A stretch of 64,000 bases of DNA. Origin: Paragordius varius. Taxonomy: Eukaryota > Nematomorpha. Shown here piece by piece: positions 1 through 12,500 of the stretch; positions within the stretch are counted from its first letter, which is position 1, and each line of letters opens with the position of its first letter. Made by a program: the position numbers and the translations under genes. Under the pieces are notes generated by a model, which had not been told where the DNA came from, searched no databases, and worked only from the letters and a program-made list of their open reading frames with translations. The stretch lies in NCBI GenBank assembly GCA_964247055.1, contig OZ176055.1:7874001-7938000 (forward strand), in the 5' to 3' direction.

Positions 1-326
1 ATAGCAAAATTTTGTTTTGAGCTGGAGGAAAACGATTTTGACCTCGATTTCATAGAAATAAGCCTGAAGTCATTCATAGATTTGCTTTAGAGATAAAATT
101 TACAACACATATGGTTTGTTGAATTCGATTATTTCTCAAAAATCACATTAAATGCCTTTGAGAAAAATGTTTCTTAATCAAAAGAGGTGTAGGTTATTGG
201 AGATCCGGTTAAAAGGTTTTAAGTGCTGTGCATTTCCAACGTTACATTATTTATCTAGAGCGTTTGTTTATTCTAAAAAAGAAATGTAATTATTCCTAAT
301 GTTAAAACAATGCTTCTTTATTAATA
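1..326. other. A+T-rich non-coding DNA
   Basis: No open frame of note, RNA gene or recognisable repeat is seen here before the first MITE begins at 327. Confidence 0.5.
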
Positions 327-659
327 TACCATTTACAATTCAAATTCACCCTTGATCAATTCAAATTCACCCTTAAACAATTCAAATTCACCCTCAAACA
401 ATTCAAATTCACCCTTAAATAAATTATGAAATTTTGTTCTAATATAACTCATCAATAAAATTAATTATATTTTTATGGCAAAGTTTATTATTATATCAGT
501 ATTTTTTAGATTACATACAAAGTTTTTTTTTTTGAAAAAATATAAAAAAATATAGGTAATATTTAATCTTAAAAAACACATAATTGATTTTAGGGTGAAA
601 TTGAATTGTTCGAGGGTGAATTTGAATTGTTTAAGGGTGAATTTCAACTGTAAATGGTA
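327..659. mobile_element. MITE, 21-bp-repeat family 1, copy 1
   Basis: The element starts TACCATTTACA and ends with the inverse, flanked by TA on both sides. Inside the left end are four head-to-tail 21-bp units containing TTCAAATTCACCC. The right end carries the same unit inverted (GGGTGAATTTGAA) two to three times. The centre is plain A+T-rich sequence with no coding capacity. The TA duplication is shared with Tc1/mariner-type elements, but the tandem 21-bp subterminal repeats resemble foldback elements more than a typical mariner MITE. Confidence 0.85.
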
Positions 660-1059
660 TATATAGTTTTAGTAACCCAAATAACCTTTGCCATCCAATC
701 AAATCGCGCCCACTCAACTATCGTACTTTCAAGTTCCTGCTGATTTTTTAGATATAGTTTGGTTTTTAAACCAGCTAAATTAATTCTCAAATGGTAATTA
801 AAAATCATCAACTTTACAAACATTTGTTAACAAGATTTGTGTAATTATAGAGGAAGAATATATTAATGAAAAAAATCCCGCATCTCCGATATTAAATCTG
901 ACAGGATAGTGGAAAAATTTGTCTAAATTTATCGTAAAAAAGTGGACATTGTGAAAAAACATTATTTTTCTAGAATTGAATAGAAATGCCACATATAAAC
1001 TTACCACAAATTTTATTTAAAATATCGCAAATGTCGTTTTTTACTAGCTTGCATGAGTG

Positions 1060-1360
1060 AAACATTGCCAATTTTTCATTAAATATAGAGAAAGAGCATT
1101 ATTTTTTCATATTGCTTTTTACAAATGGGAGAAGGGCCATGTGAGACAAATTTATAACTTTCTCTATGAAGTGGTTTACTTTAAGCATTTATCTTGCCAG
1201 TTCGCGCTTTATTGTGTCAATCCATCTCGTTTTAGGGGGCCCACGTCCTTGTTTTAACTATATGTCATTATATGAATTTTGCAATCAAATGACATCATCT
1301 CCTTTAAATGTGACCAAACCAACACTATCTTTTTTGTCATTTTTTCACCTATCGTTTTAA
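1060..1360 (-). mobile_element. LINE remnant, C-terminal end of a reverse-transcriptase ORF
   Basis: On the minus strand about 1192-1253 reads GRGPPKTRWIDTIKREL and then stops. This is the R-G-R-P-x-x-R-W-x-D-x-I motif found at the very end of the ORF in many non-LTR retrotransposons (RTE, CR1 and Jockey types). The sequence before it is broken by stops, so only a short 3' fragment survives. The plus-strand frames over the same bases are shadows. Confidence 0.6.
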
Positions 1361-1399
1361 TATCCGTGCCTCCAAAAAATAGTCACTCTAGTAAAGAAC

Positions 1400-2260
1400 A
1401 ATTCTATTGGCTAAAAGGAAAAAAATCGCAAAAATACATATTTTTTATGTTAGTTTAAGCCAATCAACCATATTATACTCTACTGTAAATGCTAGCTGGC
1501 AATATTAAACAAAAAAACTTTTACGTTACATAATATGCAAAAATCTGTTCCTAAATTGTTTTTTTTACAACATTGACATAGAAACAAAATGCCATCCGAA
1601 AACTTTTATTAAATAATCCCACTCCCTTTGCGCACAATACACGAATGTTTGAGGTTCAAAGAAATTTATTTTTGACATTCCCCCTGGAATCAAACTTATT
1701 TAACATAATGAAACATTTAGCATAAGATCATGTATTTTATGCCTGTTAACATTTAGACCACAGGTCAGAAAAATGTTTTTAATAATGGTAAAGATTTATT
1801 GCTTTTTTCTTTTTCATAAAACAAATAATATCATCAATAAAAATAATTAAAAAGACACTTGAATTTTAATAATTATAAATGAATTATATAATTACCACAT
1901 AATTTTATCTATTAATATTAAACAATTAAATTAAAATCAATAATATAATTGTTTAATGATAATGATAATAATTAGTAAACTCACTTTTCTTTACTTGTTA
2001 AATATTTGCAGTTCGATTTATATTTTTTACGTATTATACATATTCATAAATCTTTTTATTTACCATGTATGTAATAAGTTGTTTAATCTAATTTTTATTT
2101 TATCATTTACATATTTTCAATAATTTTGCAACTAGCAAACAATACTGCAGTAGCTAGGTGTTCTTAAATCTATCAAAGAGTAATAAATACATCATACATT
2201 GTATAATTTATAGCGCCGATTTAAAGCCACCAAACTTAATTCTCTATACTTCTAATCAAA
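1400..2260. other. A+T-rich intergenic DNA
   Basis: I see no gene, RNA gene or clear repeat in this stretch. Confidence 0.4.
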
Positions 2261-2261
2261 A

Positions 2262-2412
2262 TACAGTAGCGTATGGCATAAAACAATATTAGTCCATAAA
2301 AGAATAAAAAAATGTTGTTTTCAAAAAAACAAGGGGATTTTATGGAAAGCTTGTTTTTTGAAACAAAACTTTTTAATTTTATGGACTAATAATATTTTAT
2401 GCCATACGCATA
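2262..2412. mobile_element. Hairpin MITE with ACAGTAGCGTATGGC terminus
   Basis: The left arm CAGTAGCGTATGGCATAAAA is answered by TTTTATGCCATACGC on the right. The inner parts (AATATTAGTCCATAAAA and TTATGGACTAATAATATT) also pair, so the 150 bp folds into one long hairpin. A related terminus (CTGTAGTGTATGG) bounds the MITE interrupted by a hAT element at 6889-8848. There is no coding capacity. Confidence 0.7.
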
Positions 2413-3440
2413 AATCAAATGTGTGTTAACACCTCTATAATCCTTATAAAAAAGGCACAAATAATATTGCAACATCAGATCGAATAAATAAATTTTTGAC
2501 AGTTTTAAACATTTTTGTTTGTGTTTAACCAGTTCAATTTTTTTACAGCAAGAATGATTTTAACTGATAGTAGGACATGAATGAAAATTTGGATCCATTT
2601 TCATATTATTTTAAAAATTAAAAAAAGAGTTATTAAATAAAAATGGTGTAATACAATAATAAAATAATAATTTATTACCTTTACCGTTTACATATTAAAC
2701 GTACATACCTATATATTATTTTGCTTTATATTTAAAATTTTTACCTATATAATATATCTATCCATAGTTATAATATAATTTTTTTATTGCAATAAAACAT
2801 AAAATAGTGAAAAAACAAACAAATAATTTCTCTATTATTCAAATTGGTGTTTATTGTTATCAACATACATTTATAATAATTTTTTTTATCAAATCAAACC
2901 ACAAAACCACTATTTTTGACTCACATTTTTCATACTAAAAGATAGTCTTTAAGCTAAATTTTTATTTCTTTTTCTGAGGTTAAAATCTACATTTTTTCCA
3001 AATCCATCATTCATATAATAAATTCTAACTTATCAAAAAGTAAAAACCTTCAAACTTTTTTTACAGTTGGAATTTTTTTTTCTGCAAAAAAGGAGGAGAA
3101 CAAGAGATTACTAATTTATATTTTGAGAACAGTATTGTATTGCATAATCTATTATCGCTTTTTTTGCTGTTCTTATTATAAAAACTAAAGAAATTCTTTA
3201 ACTTTCATTTTTTAACCTTATACGAAAAATATCTTTTTTAGTTTTGAACTTTAACCACCATATACATCATTCTTATCATAACTTTGAGAGAAAAACTGCT
3301 TTTTAAACATCAGCTGATATTCTTCAGAATTCTCCAAAGTATCTTGAAGAACTTTTTTGAAATTGTAATTTATCTCTACTTAACACCCCCTAATCTCTAA
3401 TCTTAGATTATATACCCGTTTACCCCAAATCAAGCAAACA
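2413..3440. other. A+T-rich 5' flank of the adhesion gene
   Basis: No gene is seen. The last 60 bases before 3441 are richer in C (AACACCCCCTAATC and similar) and may be promoter or 5' UTR of the Ig gene. AG dinucleotides after pyrimidine stretches at about 3405 could be splice acceptors of a 5' UTR exon. Confidence 0.35.
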
Positions 3441-4494
3441 ATGAATAACTCTAATTGTAATAATAGTATTAAAACGCAGTTTTCAAGATTTTTATCTTTT
3501 TACAATACGTTTCCATCCCCTTCTTCAGTTTATTCAAATTATTTTGGGAGAATTGTTTTACGAGCAGCCCTACAAACACTCCATTGTACTTTTATAATTG
3601 CAACCGTTTTCATATTTACCATTCTTACATCTTGTACAGGTAAATGCAACATTTTTATTTTTTACCTATATCCAAATTATACCTCCATAAATGAGTCATA
3701 TATGGGTGTGTGGTGTATAAAATGTAAATTTTATGGTTTTTAATACCTAACTAACATTCTAACAAATATTTCAAAATTATTTTTTGTGAAATTTGAACTT
3801 TTTTTACGGAGCAGAGACTACCCCCCTTCCCTTCTTACAATTGTATGTTAGATTGTATCTTTTGAAAATACTTTTTTTACTCCATAAAAAGAAACTTATT
3901 TGAAAAGAAACTTTGGAAAAGTATATTTTTAACATATCTGTGACAATTCGAACTGTGTCGTACTAAATTGCTGCTTAAATACGTTATCTAAAAAGTTTTC
4001 CAACTAATATGTTCTTGGATTTTTTTTGTGTGTGTGAAAATTTTTGTTTCAAAAAAACACAACAATGTTGTAATTGTTATATTATTTTATAACTATTAAC
4101 CTAATTCCTGGTTTTTTGCATGCACTGCATTTTATTGCTATAATTCCTAAGATATAAATATATATACTTTTCAACGTTATTTATTTAACCCGCGCAAACT
4201 TTAACATATATTTTTTTATTTTTTCCAGGTGCAAATTAAACTAATTTTTTTTTAATTTATAAGTTTTGATGAAGATGGATTAAATATATTAAATTACCGA
4301 GAAAATTTTTTCCTTTTTCTTACCTGTCCACATAATATTTATTATTTCTGTTTATATTACTATAAAGGTGTTTAAACATTATATTTAATTAATTCATGAA
4401 TATTATTAAAATTTGTAATTTAAATTATATACATATATATTTATTCTTCCGTTATTTGAATATATAAATAATATCGATTACATGACACCGAATT

Positions 4495-4530
<36 letters not shown>

Positions 4531-6440
4531 AAATAAAATGACCCCAGCTAATTTTTAATAATTTAATTTACATAAATATATATTCATTTATATTATCCGT
4601 TTAGATGTAAAGTTTTTGAATAAATTTAAATAATTTATACATTTAATATTATTATATTATTAATATTAAATAATTTATGATTATTCACGGATTTTATATT
4701 TAATTCAATTTTTGTTAATATTTTATTGATGAGGTCATCTGTCCTCTCTTTTTGATTCTACAGGGTTTTATTCAAAGCTAAAAAATTTTTTAAAAAAAAT
4801 TATTTCAAATCTCAATTTATATATATTTTAATAAAAATATTTGTTTTTTCATTGCCACATCTTACATAAGCTATCAAAGGAGCTTTTTTCTCATTTTATA
4901 ATTTCCTTATTTATGAATTTGTCACGCAACACTCACTGTTTAATAAAATGGTCATATTTTATTTAATTCATAAATAAAATATTTTTAAAATAGTAACTAA
5001 AATATATTTTTTATGTGAAAAGTTTAAATATTTAAAAGGTGTTTGCTAATAGTTAGTTTAAAATAGTATACCATTTCCCAGTCTAAATAAACGTTTTCCC
5101 AATCAATCGAAACATTTTCCCAATCAATCGAAACGTTTTCCCAGTCAATCGAAACGATTTCCCAGTCAATCGAAACATTTTCCCAGTCAATCGAAACGTT
5201 TTCCCAGTCAATCGAAACATTTTCCCAGTCAATAAAAACATTTTCCCAATCAATAAAAACGTTTTCCCAGTCAATAAAAACGGTTTTATTTTTGATGATA
5301 AATATCAAAACAAGAATATAAAAACAACTTTTATCCATTATCAGCGTAATATATGGAGATAATTTTTAATTAAAAACACAATTTAAATGACAGTTTTTTA
5401 ATTATATTCCATACACAATCATTAATGACACATTCTTTATAAGTTATATTTTTTAAAATTGGAGATATAATATTTTTTATTTTATCGATAGTTCGCATTT
5501 ATGTTTGCCGAACGCTTCAAAACACATTTTAGTATTTTTTCGATAAAAATGTTTTTGATTTAAAAATGATAAATAAAAAGATATTTGACTAAAACAGGGG
5601 TGTCCAACCAATTATCTTCGCGGGCCGCATTTTTACAAAAAGCACACGGTTCCCCACTCGAAATATATACGGTCATTCACATAATTTTTCGATTTATAAG
5701 ACTGTAAAATACAAACACAATATAACATTTTTTTAATTCATTACCAATTTAATTGATTCATTTATATGCGTAAGAAATATGAATTTTGATTTTGTGGGCA
5801 TATTTTTGCATATGGATTTCCAAATTTTTTGCGGCCCGCACAAAGATACGAAGGCCGCCTTAGGCCCCCAAATGTTAAATAATTTATTAGCGTTAAATTT
5901 TTGTTAAGATCCAATATAAAATGTTAAATGACCTTTGTGACAAAAATGGTATATTTTTAAATTTTATTAATTTATCCGTAACTATAGATTTTTTAAGTTA
6001 GCCGCATCGATAAGATAAAAAATATAATCTAAACTCAAATTCCAAAAATATGACATTTAAGAATAAGTCATTAATGATTGTGTATGGAATATAATTAAAA
6101 AACTGTCATTTAAATTGTGTTTTTAATTAAAAATTATCTCCATATATTACGCTGATAATGGATAAAAGTTGTTTTTATATTCTTGTTTTGATATTTATCA
6201 TCAAAAATAAAACCGTTTTTATTGACTGGGAAAACGTTTTTATTGATTGGGAAAATGTTTTTATTGACTGGGAAAATGTTTCGATTGACTGGGAAAACGT
6301 TTCGATTGACTGGGAAAATGTTTCGATTGACTGGGAAAACGTTTCGATTGACTGGGAAAACGTTCCGATTGACTGGGAAAATGTTTCGATTGACTGGGAA
6401 AACGTTTATTTAGACTGGGAAATGGTATATTATTACATAT

Positions 6441-6517
<77 letters not shown>

Positions 6518-9500
6518 TCAAATCGGCTTTGTTGAATTTTACTTATTGGTTGAAAGGACAGAGAAAAAATGTTTCCTGGAAAATTTTTTTTTCAAATGTA
6601 AAATGCATGCCGATTTATGAAAGAATTAACAATGTAAAAAAAGTGGATTACACCATTTTTACTTAAAATAATAGGTGATATTTAAATTTCTTATGAAATA
6701 GTGGTTTTAAAGTTAAAACATAAAATATAGTATGTCTCAAACATTTTTAAGGTATATCAAAAAAAATGAATAACCTTACTAATTAATATATGTATATCAA
6801 GATTAGAAATATTATATTAGTATCAGTAGAATGAATTTTAAAATATATGTCTAATCTAATTTATTAATATTGAAAAAAATTATCATAACACTGTAGTGTA
6901 TGGTAAAAAATAACGAATGGTTAAATATGTGCAACTGATTCCTAAGTCTAAACCAGTGATACTCAAACCGCGGCCCGCGGGCCGCATGCGGCCCTAAGAG
7001 TCCTTTAAAATTGCCCTATGACCATATTGATACTAAAAATTATTTTCTTGATTGATGAATTTTCTAAATACACATGAACGAATTGTCGCTTATTTTAATA
7101 CTTAAGATTTAATTTTAATAATTTTTATTCTTTACCCAATAATAAATGTAGAAAAATTTTCCTACATTACAGTCATGAATCCTTTATTTTATCAAAAATT
7201 TATTTTTTTCGTTAAATGGATATAATTTGGTAAAGAATGGAAAAAACAAAAGCTCTATGGTATTAACAATATCATATTCATCAAAAGTATAAGAATTACC
7301 ATAGAGCTCTTGCTATTTCCATTCTTTACATATTTATACCCATTTAACGAAAAAAAAAATAACTTTTTGATAAAATAAAGAATACATGACTTAAAATGAT
7401 TTCAATATTTCGGCATACGCTGCTTCTGTATTCTATTTTTTTCTATTCTGAAAATTTCATTGCATTTTTTGTAATTTAACCATCCTTTCACCCAAACCTG
7501 CATATACATATTCTTTTCGTTGCTATCCTGCATCATTTTTTATAACTCATTCTCATAAAATATTTTAAATCAACATCATTATATTTCGACCTGTTTTTTT
7601 ATAGCATGAATTCAAATTATATTCTTATTTTTAAAAAAATTTACATAATATTTAAACATAAATTCAAAGGATGACATCTAATGCTAAAAACGTAAAATTA
7701 TTTGATGAAAATCGCTCCTTTAAATATTGGAAAGCAAAATTCTTTGTCGTTAAAAATAAAAATATTGTTACCTGCCGTTATGTAAGGACCGCATAATTAT
7801 AAAAAAATATAATATTGAAAGACATTTTACAATCCATCATTCTTATAAATTACCAGAAAATCATGGGGAAAGAAACGAAAAATAAAAAAATTAAGAATTA
7901 TACCAGAAAGAAAAATCTATTATATCCACATCTTTACCCAGGAAAATGCTCTAATATTAGCTTCGTATGAAATTCGCTATATTTTAGGAAAAATATGAAA
8001 CCGTTTACTGATTCCAGCTAATAAAAGAATGCTTAATAAATTGTTGCGCTTTTTTATTTGATAAATTCTATAATACAAATTATGAGGCAATTTAAAAAAC
8101 TTCAACTTTCTGATTCAATATGTGCCCGACGAGATGAAAATATGGCTAAATATATTTTAACAATACATTATTGGCTCTGAAAAACTGAAAGTATTGCTAT
8201 TGATTCTAGCAATGATATTAGTTCAACACCTCAACTTGCGCTCTTCGTGAGGATTTTACAACGACATAATCAAAGATGAATATTCAAATTTATACCAATG
8301 AATACCACAAAAGGAAGTGATTTTCTCGAAATAATTATTTTTTTGGATAATAATGGTATATCTGTGAAAAAATTAGTTTTGATCTGCACTAGCTGTCCCT
8401 ATGATTGGAATAAACAACGGATTATTTTTCCCTCAACTTACACTTGTGAGACGGCATATTCAAAAATAAAATATGTCAAGAATACATACAGAAATTGCGT
8501 AACCGATGACATTTGGACGAAGTATTTAGTGGCCTGTCATGAGGCAAAACCAAATTATTCAAAAATTATTGGTTAATATCAAAATAAATGTTGTTTAATA
8601 TTTTGGACTAAACGGTACAAAACGAGTTCTAGATTTAGATGTAATCAGCACAAAATTCTTTGTGCTGATTTAGAGTATAAATGTCAAATATATGAAGTAT
8701 TTGCAATTTTAAGGTTCATGATGGCCCTCGAAAAAAATTTATATTTTATTTGGCCCGTTAATTTTTTTTGGTGAGTACCACTGGTCTAAACATTAATTTT
8801 GTTTATTTAATTATGGACATGCAATTTTTTTTATCATACACTACTGTAATAAATAATGAGCACGCTTTATTAAGAGAATATATAGATATTTTATGCATTT
8901 ATTGATAAAATTTGTAACATTTTATATATCTAATTGATAATTATTTTTATTTTTTTATTTAAATTTTTTTTTAAAAAAGAGGGAAAGATAGATGTACTAT
9001 AAAATTTTTATTTCCATATTTTATATAATGTCCGGCAATGTACGGCATTTGACAATAGGCAGCACAAATTATAGATAATTTTATATTCAATACTATTATC
9101 AAAAAAGATTCAATTGTTAAAAATGGACAGATGTCCCTTTAAAGTGCAAATTGGTTATCCATCCATATCTATAAAAAATATTAAAAAAGATAATATAAAA
9201 TATTATATTATGAAAATTATATTTAAATATATTTTATCAATATATATCTCAACGTACATTTCCTACTACTTTTAATAAATTTTTATCTGTGTATGTATGA
9301 TATTAAATATATTTTTAATTAAATTTATTTTAATCATTTCAATAAAAAAAATTAACCGATAAATTGAAAATTGAAAATTAAAAAAAGAGAAATGAAATAC
9401 CGAAAATGTATGTTTGAGCTGAGATGTTACATATTGATTTTGCGCGTACTGTAAACTGTGCGCGCAAATTCTCAATTAAAATCTTTTATCAATTATAATT

Positions 9501-12500
9501 ATAAAAATAGCTGCTGGTTTTTAATTGTAAAACCAATATATTGTTATTAATTATAATAAAAATAATTATTTTTCATTGATTTTAATATATATATTTTTTT
9601 TAATTTTATAATAGCTGAAGCCGGTTCCATAGTTGCAGAGATTGGAGAGTCTGTTCTACTTCCATGTGGTCCGGCTAATATAAGTATTTTTAATTTTTTT
9701 CGATAAAATTTTATTGAATGCATTTCACTATTGCAAAATTTAATTTGATTTTTATCTGATGAATATACAATTGATATTTTATGTGAATCGAAACGTTTTC
9801 TAGATAAAACAGCACAAATTAGTTTGAATCATTCAAAATATAAACTTGTATAATAAATAAGTTATTAAATACGGATAGGTGGGAAAATTTAGTATAGGAA
9901 GCCACAAAATATAAATTTTAGAATCTAGAGATGTTAATTTTGACCGGTTTAAAAAAATTAATCGCCGTCATAAACAACATTCAACTGAGTTTATGATTAA
10001 AAATATTGATTCCTTAAATAAATTAAAAATTAATTTTAACCAATTACGTTGCTTTAATATTGTTAATAGAATATTAAATCAAACAGACTAAATATTTTTC
10101 CTACAAAAAATTAAGTTTATACCATGTAATAACATATTTTAACTCATTGTTTTAATAATCGTTTGATGGCCTCGGTCATAACCGGGGAGGGCCAATCCTA
10201 GCCATAGTATATATTTTTAATGTGAAATAGCTTATTGTCTGCTTTTTTCCGACTGTTTAATATTTTCAATTATTTTTTTAAAACACGCACACGCATTTTA
10301 GTTTTTACTATTACCAATTTTTTGTTTTTACTGTACATTATAGCTTATGATGGATTAATCATGTGGCGTAATAAAAATAATCATGCAGTAGCCATGTTTA
10401 GCACACGAAGGAATGTTACTATGATTCGCCCAAGCTACAGTATAAAGCACAATCGGGATTTATTCATCCCTATCGTTTCACAAAACCACAGTGGAATCTA
10501 TTATTGCACCATAAATAATTTGGACCCTAAGAACTTTTCTACCAACCTTCAAGTTTATGGTATGTTTGGTTGTTTCGAATAAAAATTTGAGTTTTGAAAT
10601 GGTTTATGCTTAAATGTAATTTAATCTAAATAATTGTTATAAAATTTTTAATAACAGACAAGGTTTTATACAAAAATACTTTGGCTTCATAAATTTTTTA
10701 TCGCAGGTTAATTTTATGTTTTAAGAGTTTTGTGCATATTATTAAAACATTTAATGAATCATAAATATTCGAATAAAAATGTAAAATTTAAATAAGTTGG
10801 TCCAGTTATTTTTAGGAAACTATGATATACAAAAACACTTTGTATTACATATCATATCTAAATTTCTGTGTGTATAAAGCGCCACCAACCATAAAACCCT
10901 TTAACGTGACAGATCTTCGTATGGTGGAAAACGATGCGTTAGCCATTCAATGCCAAGTCGATTCCTTCCCTCCAGCCAAGATTACTTGGATAAAAGTATA
11001 ACATAAATTACCTCTTTTGTGACCGGATTTTAATCGAGAGTTGTTTCTAAATTTTACCATATTTCATGAGAAATTTGGTTTTTTGATTGTTTTTATCTCA
11101 CTTAAAGATATGGAGAAAATAAAATCAGCTTATTGATAAGTTAAAAAAACGAGATTAATGACCAATTATTATTCTTTTCAGAAAAACATGCCGATTATAA
11201 CAAATAAGTATGTAATTTTAATTTGGATCAATAATAATATAATGAGAAATCATCTCTCTATTGTCGTTATTTATATAGAATCGCGCAAACATTTTTTACT
11301 AAAGTAAATATGATTCAAAACAATTATGGTGCTAACACAAAACTTAAATGTTGAGCGAAAAACTTATTATGCATTTGGATCATATTCTTTACCATTATAT
11401 AATATGTTTTTTGATTAATTTAAACCCTTATGTGTCCAATATAATTTGTGTTGTATAGTCATGTTAGTAGAGCGGCTAAGACATTACTGTTTCCTGTGAG
11501 CATTTTAAAAAAATATTTTCTAAGAAATATTTTTTTCGTAAAAAGGTTATTCTGCATTTTTATATGCTATATAATAATTTTTTTGCGGGATTTTTTTGAC
11601 CAATTCCGTGTTTAACACTAAAAACGGTTTTGTCTTCATTTGAATTTTTGATTGTAAGATTATTTAATTTTTCTATTAAAGTTAATTTTTTATAATATCG
11701 CTTAGCAGGCAATATTCTACAAGTTGATCGAATATCAAATATAGTAGATTGATTTGGGTTTCTAGTCTATTTTTGACCGTTTTTTTTCGCTTTACCGATA
11801 ATTATAGCTTGTATTACAAAGATTTAGTTTGCCTCAAAATCTCCGCATACATAGGTCGGCTTTGCATGCTTACATTTGTAATTGTAGGCATTTATAAATT
11901 AAATCAAAATACACTATTATGCCTGTACTAAAATATTAATTTTTTAATTTTGTTTTTTTCCTACATAATTTTTGTAGAAGTTCGATTCCAAGGGTAACCT
12001 AAACTTCAAAACAAACGTGAGCCAAACCCAAACTAATGGGATTTTACTCATCGATCCGATAAAATATGAACATGGTGGTCAGTACGTTTGTGAAGCCAAA
12101 AACCATTTGGGAAGTGCCACCTCAGAACCTATTTCTGTCCGCGTGGAATGTATTGATTAATTTGTGAAAAATATGATGTTTTCAATAAATAATTTACAAC
12201 TTAAAATTTTTGCAAACAAATTTTTCTAAAATTGTATTATTTTTTTATTTTATAACAAAAATAACACTAATGGTAGTACTAGAATTTTTTTTATCGTTTT
12301 CCATTAGCATTAATTTAAAATTTGTGTGTGATTTTTTTTTAAAAAAAAGTGCGCACTAATGAAAAGGGCTTTATTCTTATAAGTTATTAAAAGAGTAAAC
12401 ACTATCAATATATAGATATCCATAACTGTTTTTTTTTATTTTTCAGATTACCAATATGAATTTTTAATAAGTTCATAAATTTTAAATTTTAAGACTATTT

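Larger units (their letters stand above)
6889..8848. mobile_element. MITE split by a hAT insertion
   Basis: The outer ends CTGTAGTGTATGGTAAAAAA and TTTTTTATCATACACTACTG are inverted copies of each other. Removing the hAT element at 6954-8783 leaves a MITE of only about 130 bp. Its terminus resembles that of the hairpin MITE at 2262. Confidence 0.7.

Noticed and set aside
798-1007. 69-codon frame near the left end
   Set aside because: No motif, no splice or start context; overlaps A+T-rich DNA next to a LINE remnant.
5024-5338. Open frame with IDWENV heptad repeats (minus strand), and its twin at 6158-6535
   Set aside because: The heptads come from the 21-bp DNA repeat of the foldback arms; several frames on both strands are equally open, and the frame runs into a (TA)n tract in the twin.
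6446-6516. CRISPR-like regularity around the 21-bp arrays and TA tracts
   Set aside because: Repeats are contiguous without unique spacers, inside a eukaryotic TIR element.
11183-11208. Possible 26-nt cassette exon (KNMPIITN) between adhesion-gene exons 4 and 5
   Set aside because: It has AG and GT edges, but including it breaks the frame, and the Ig domain already has normal spacing between W and the second C without it.
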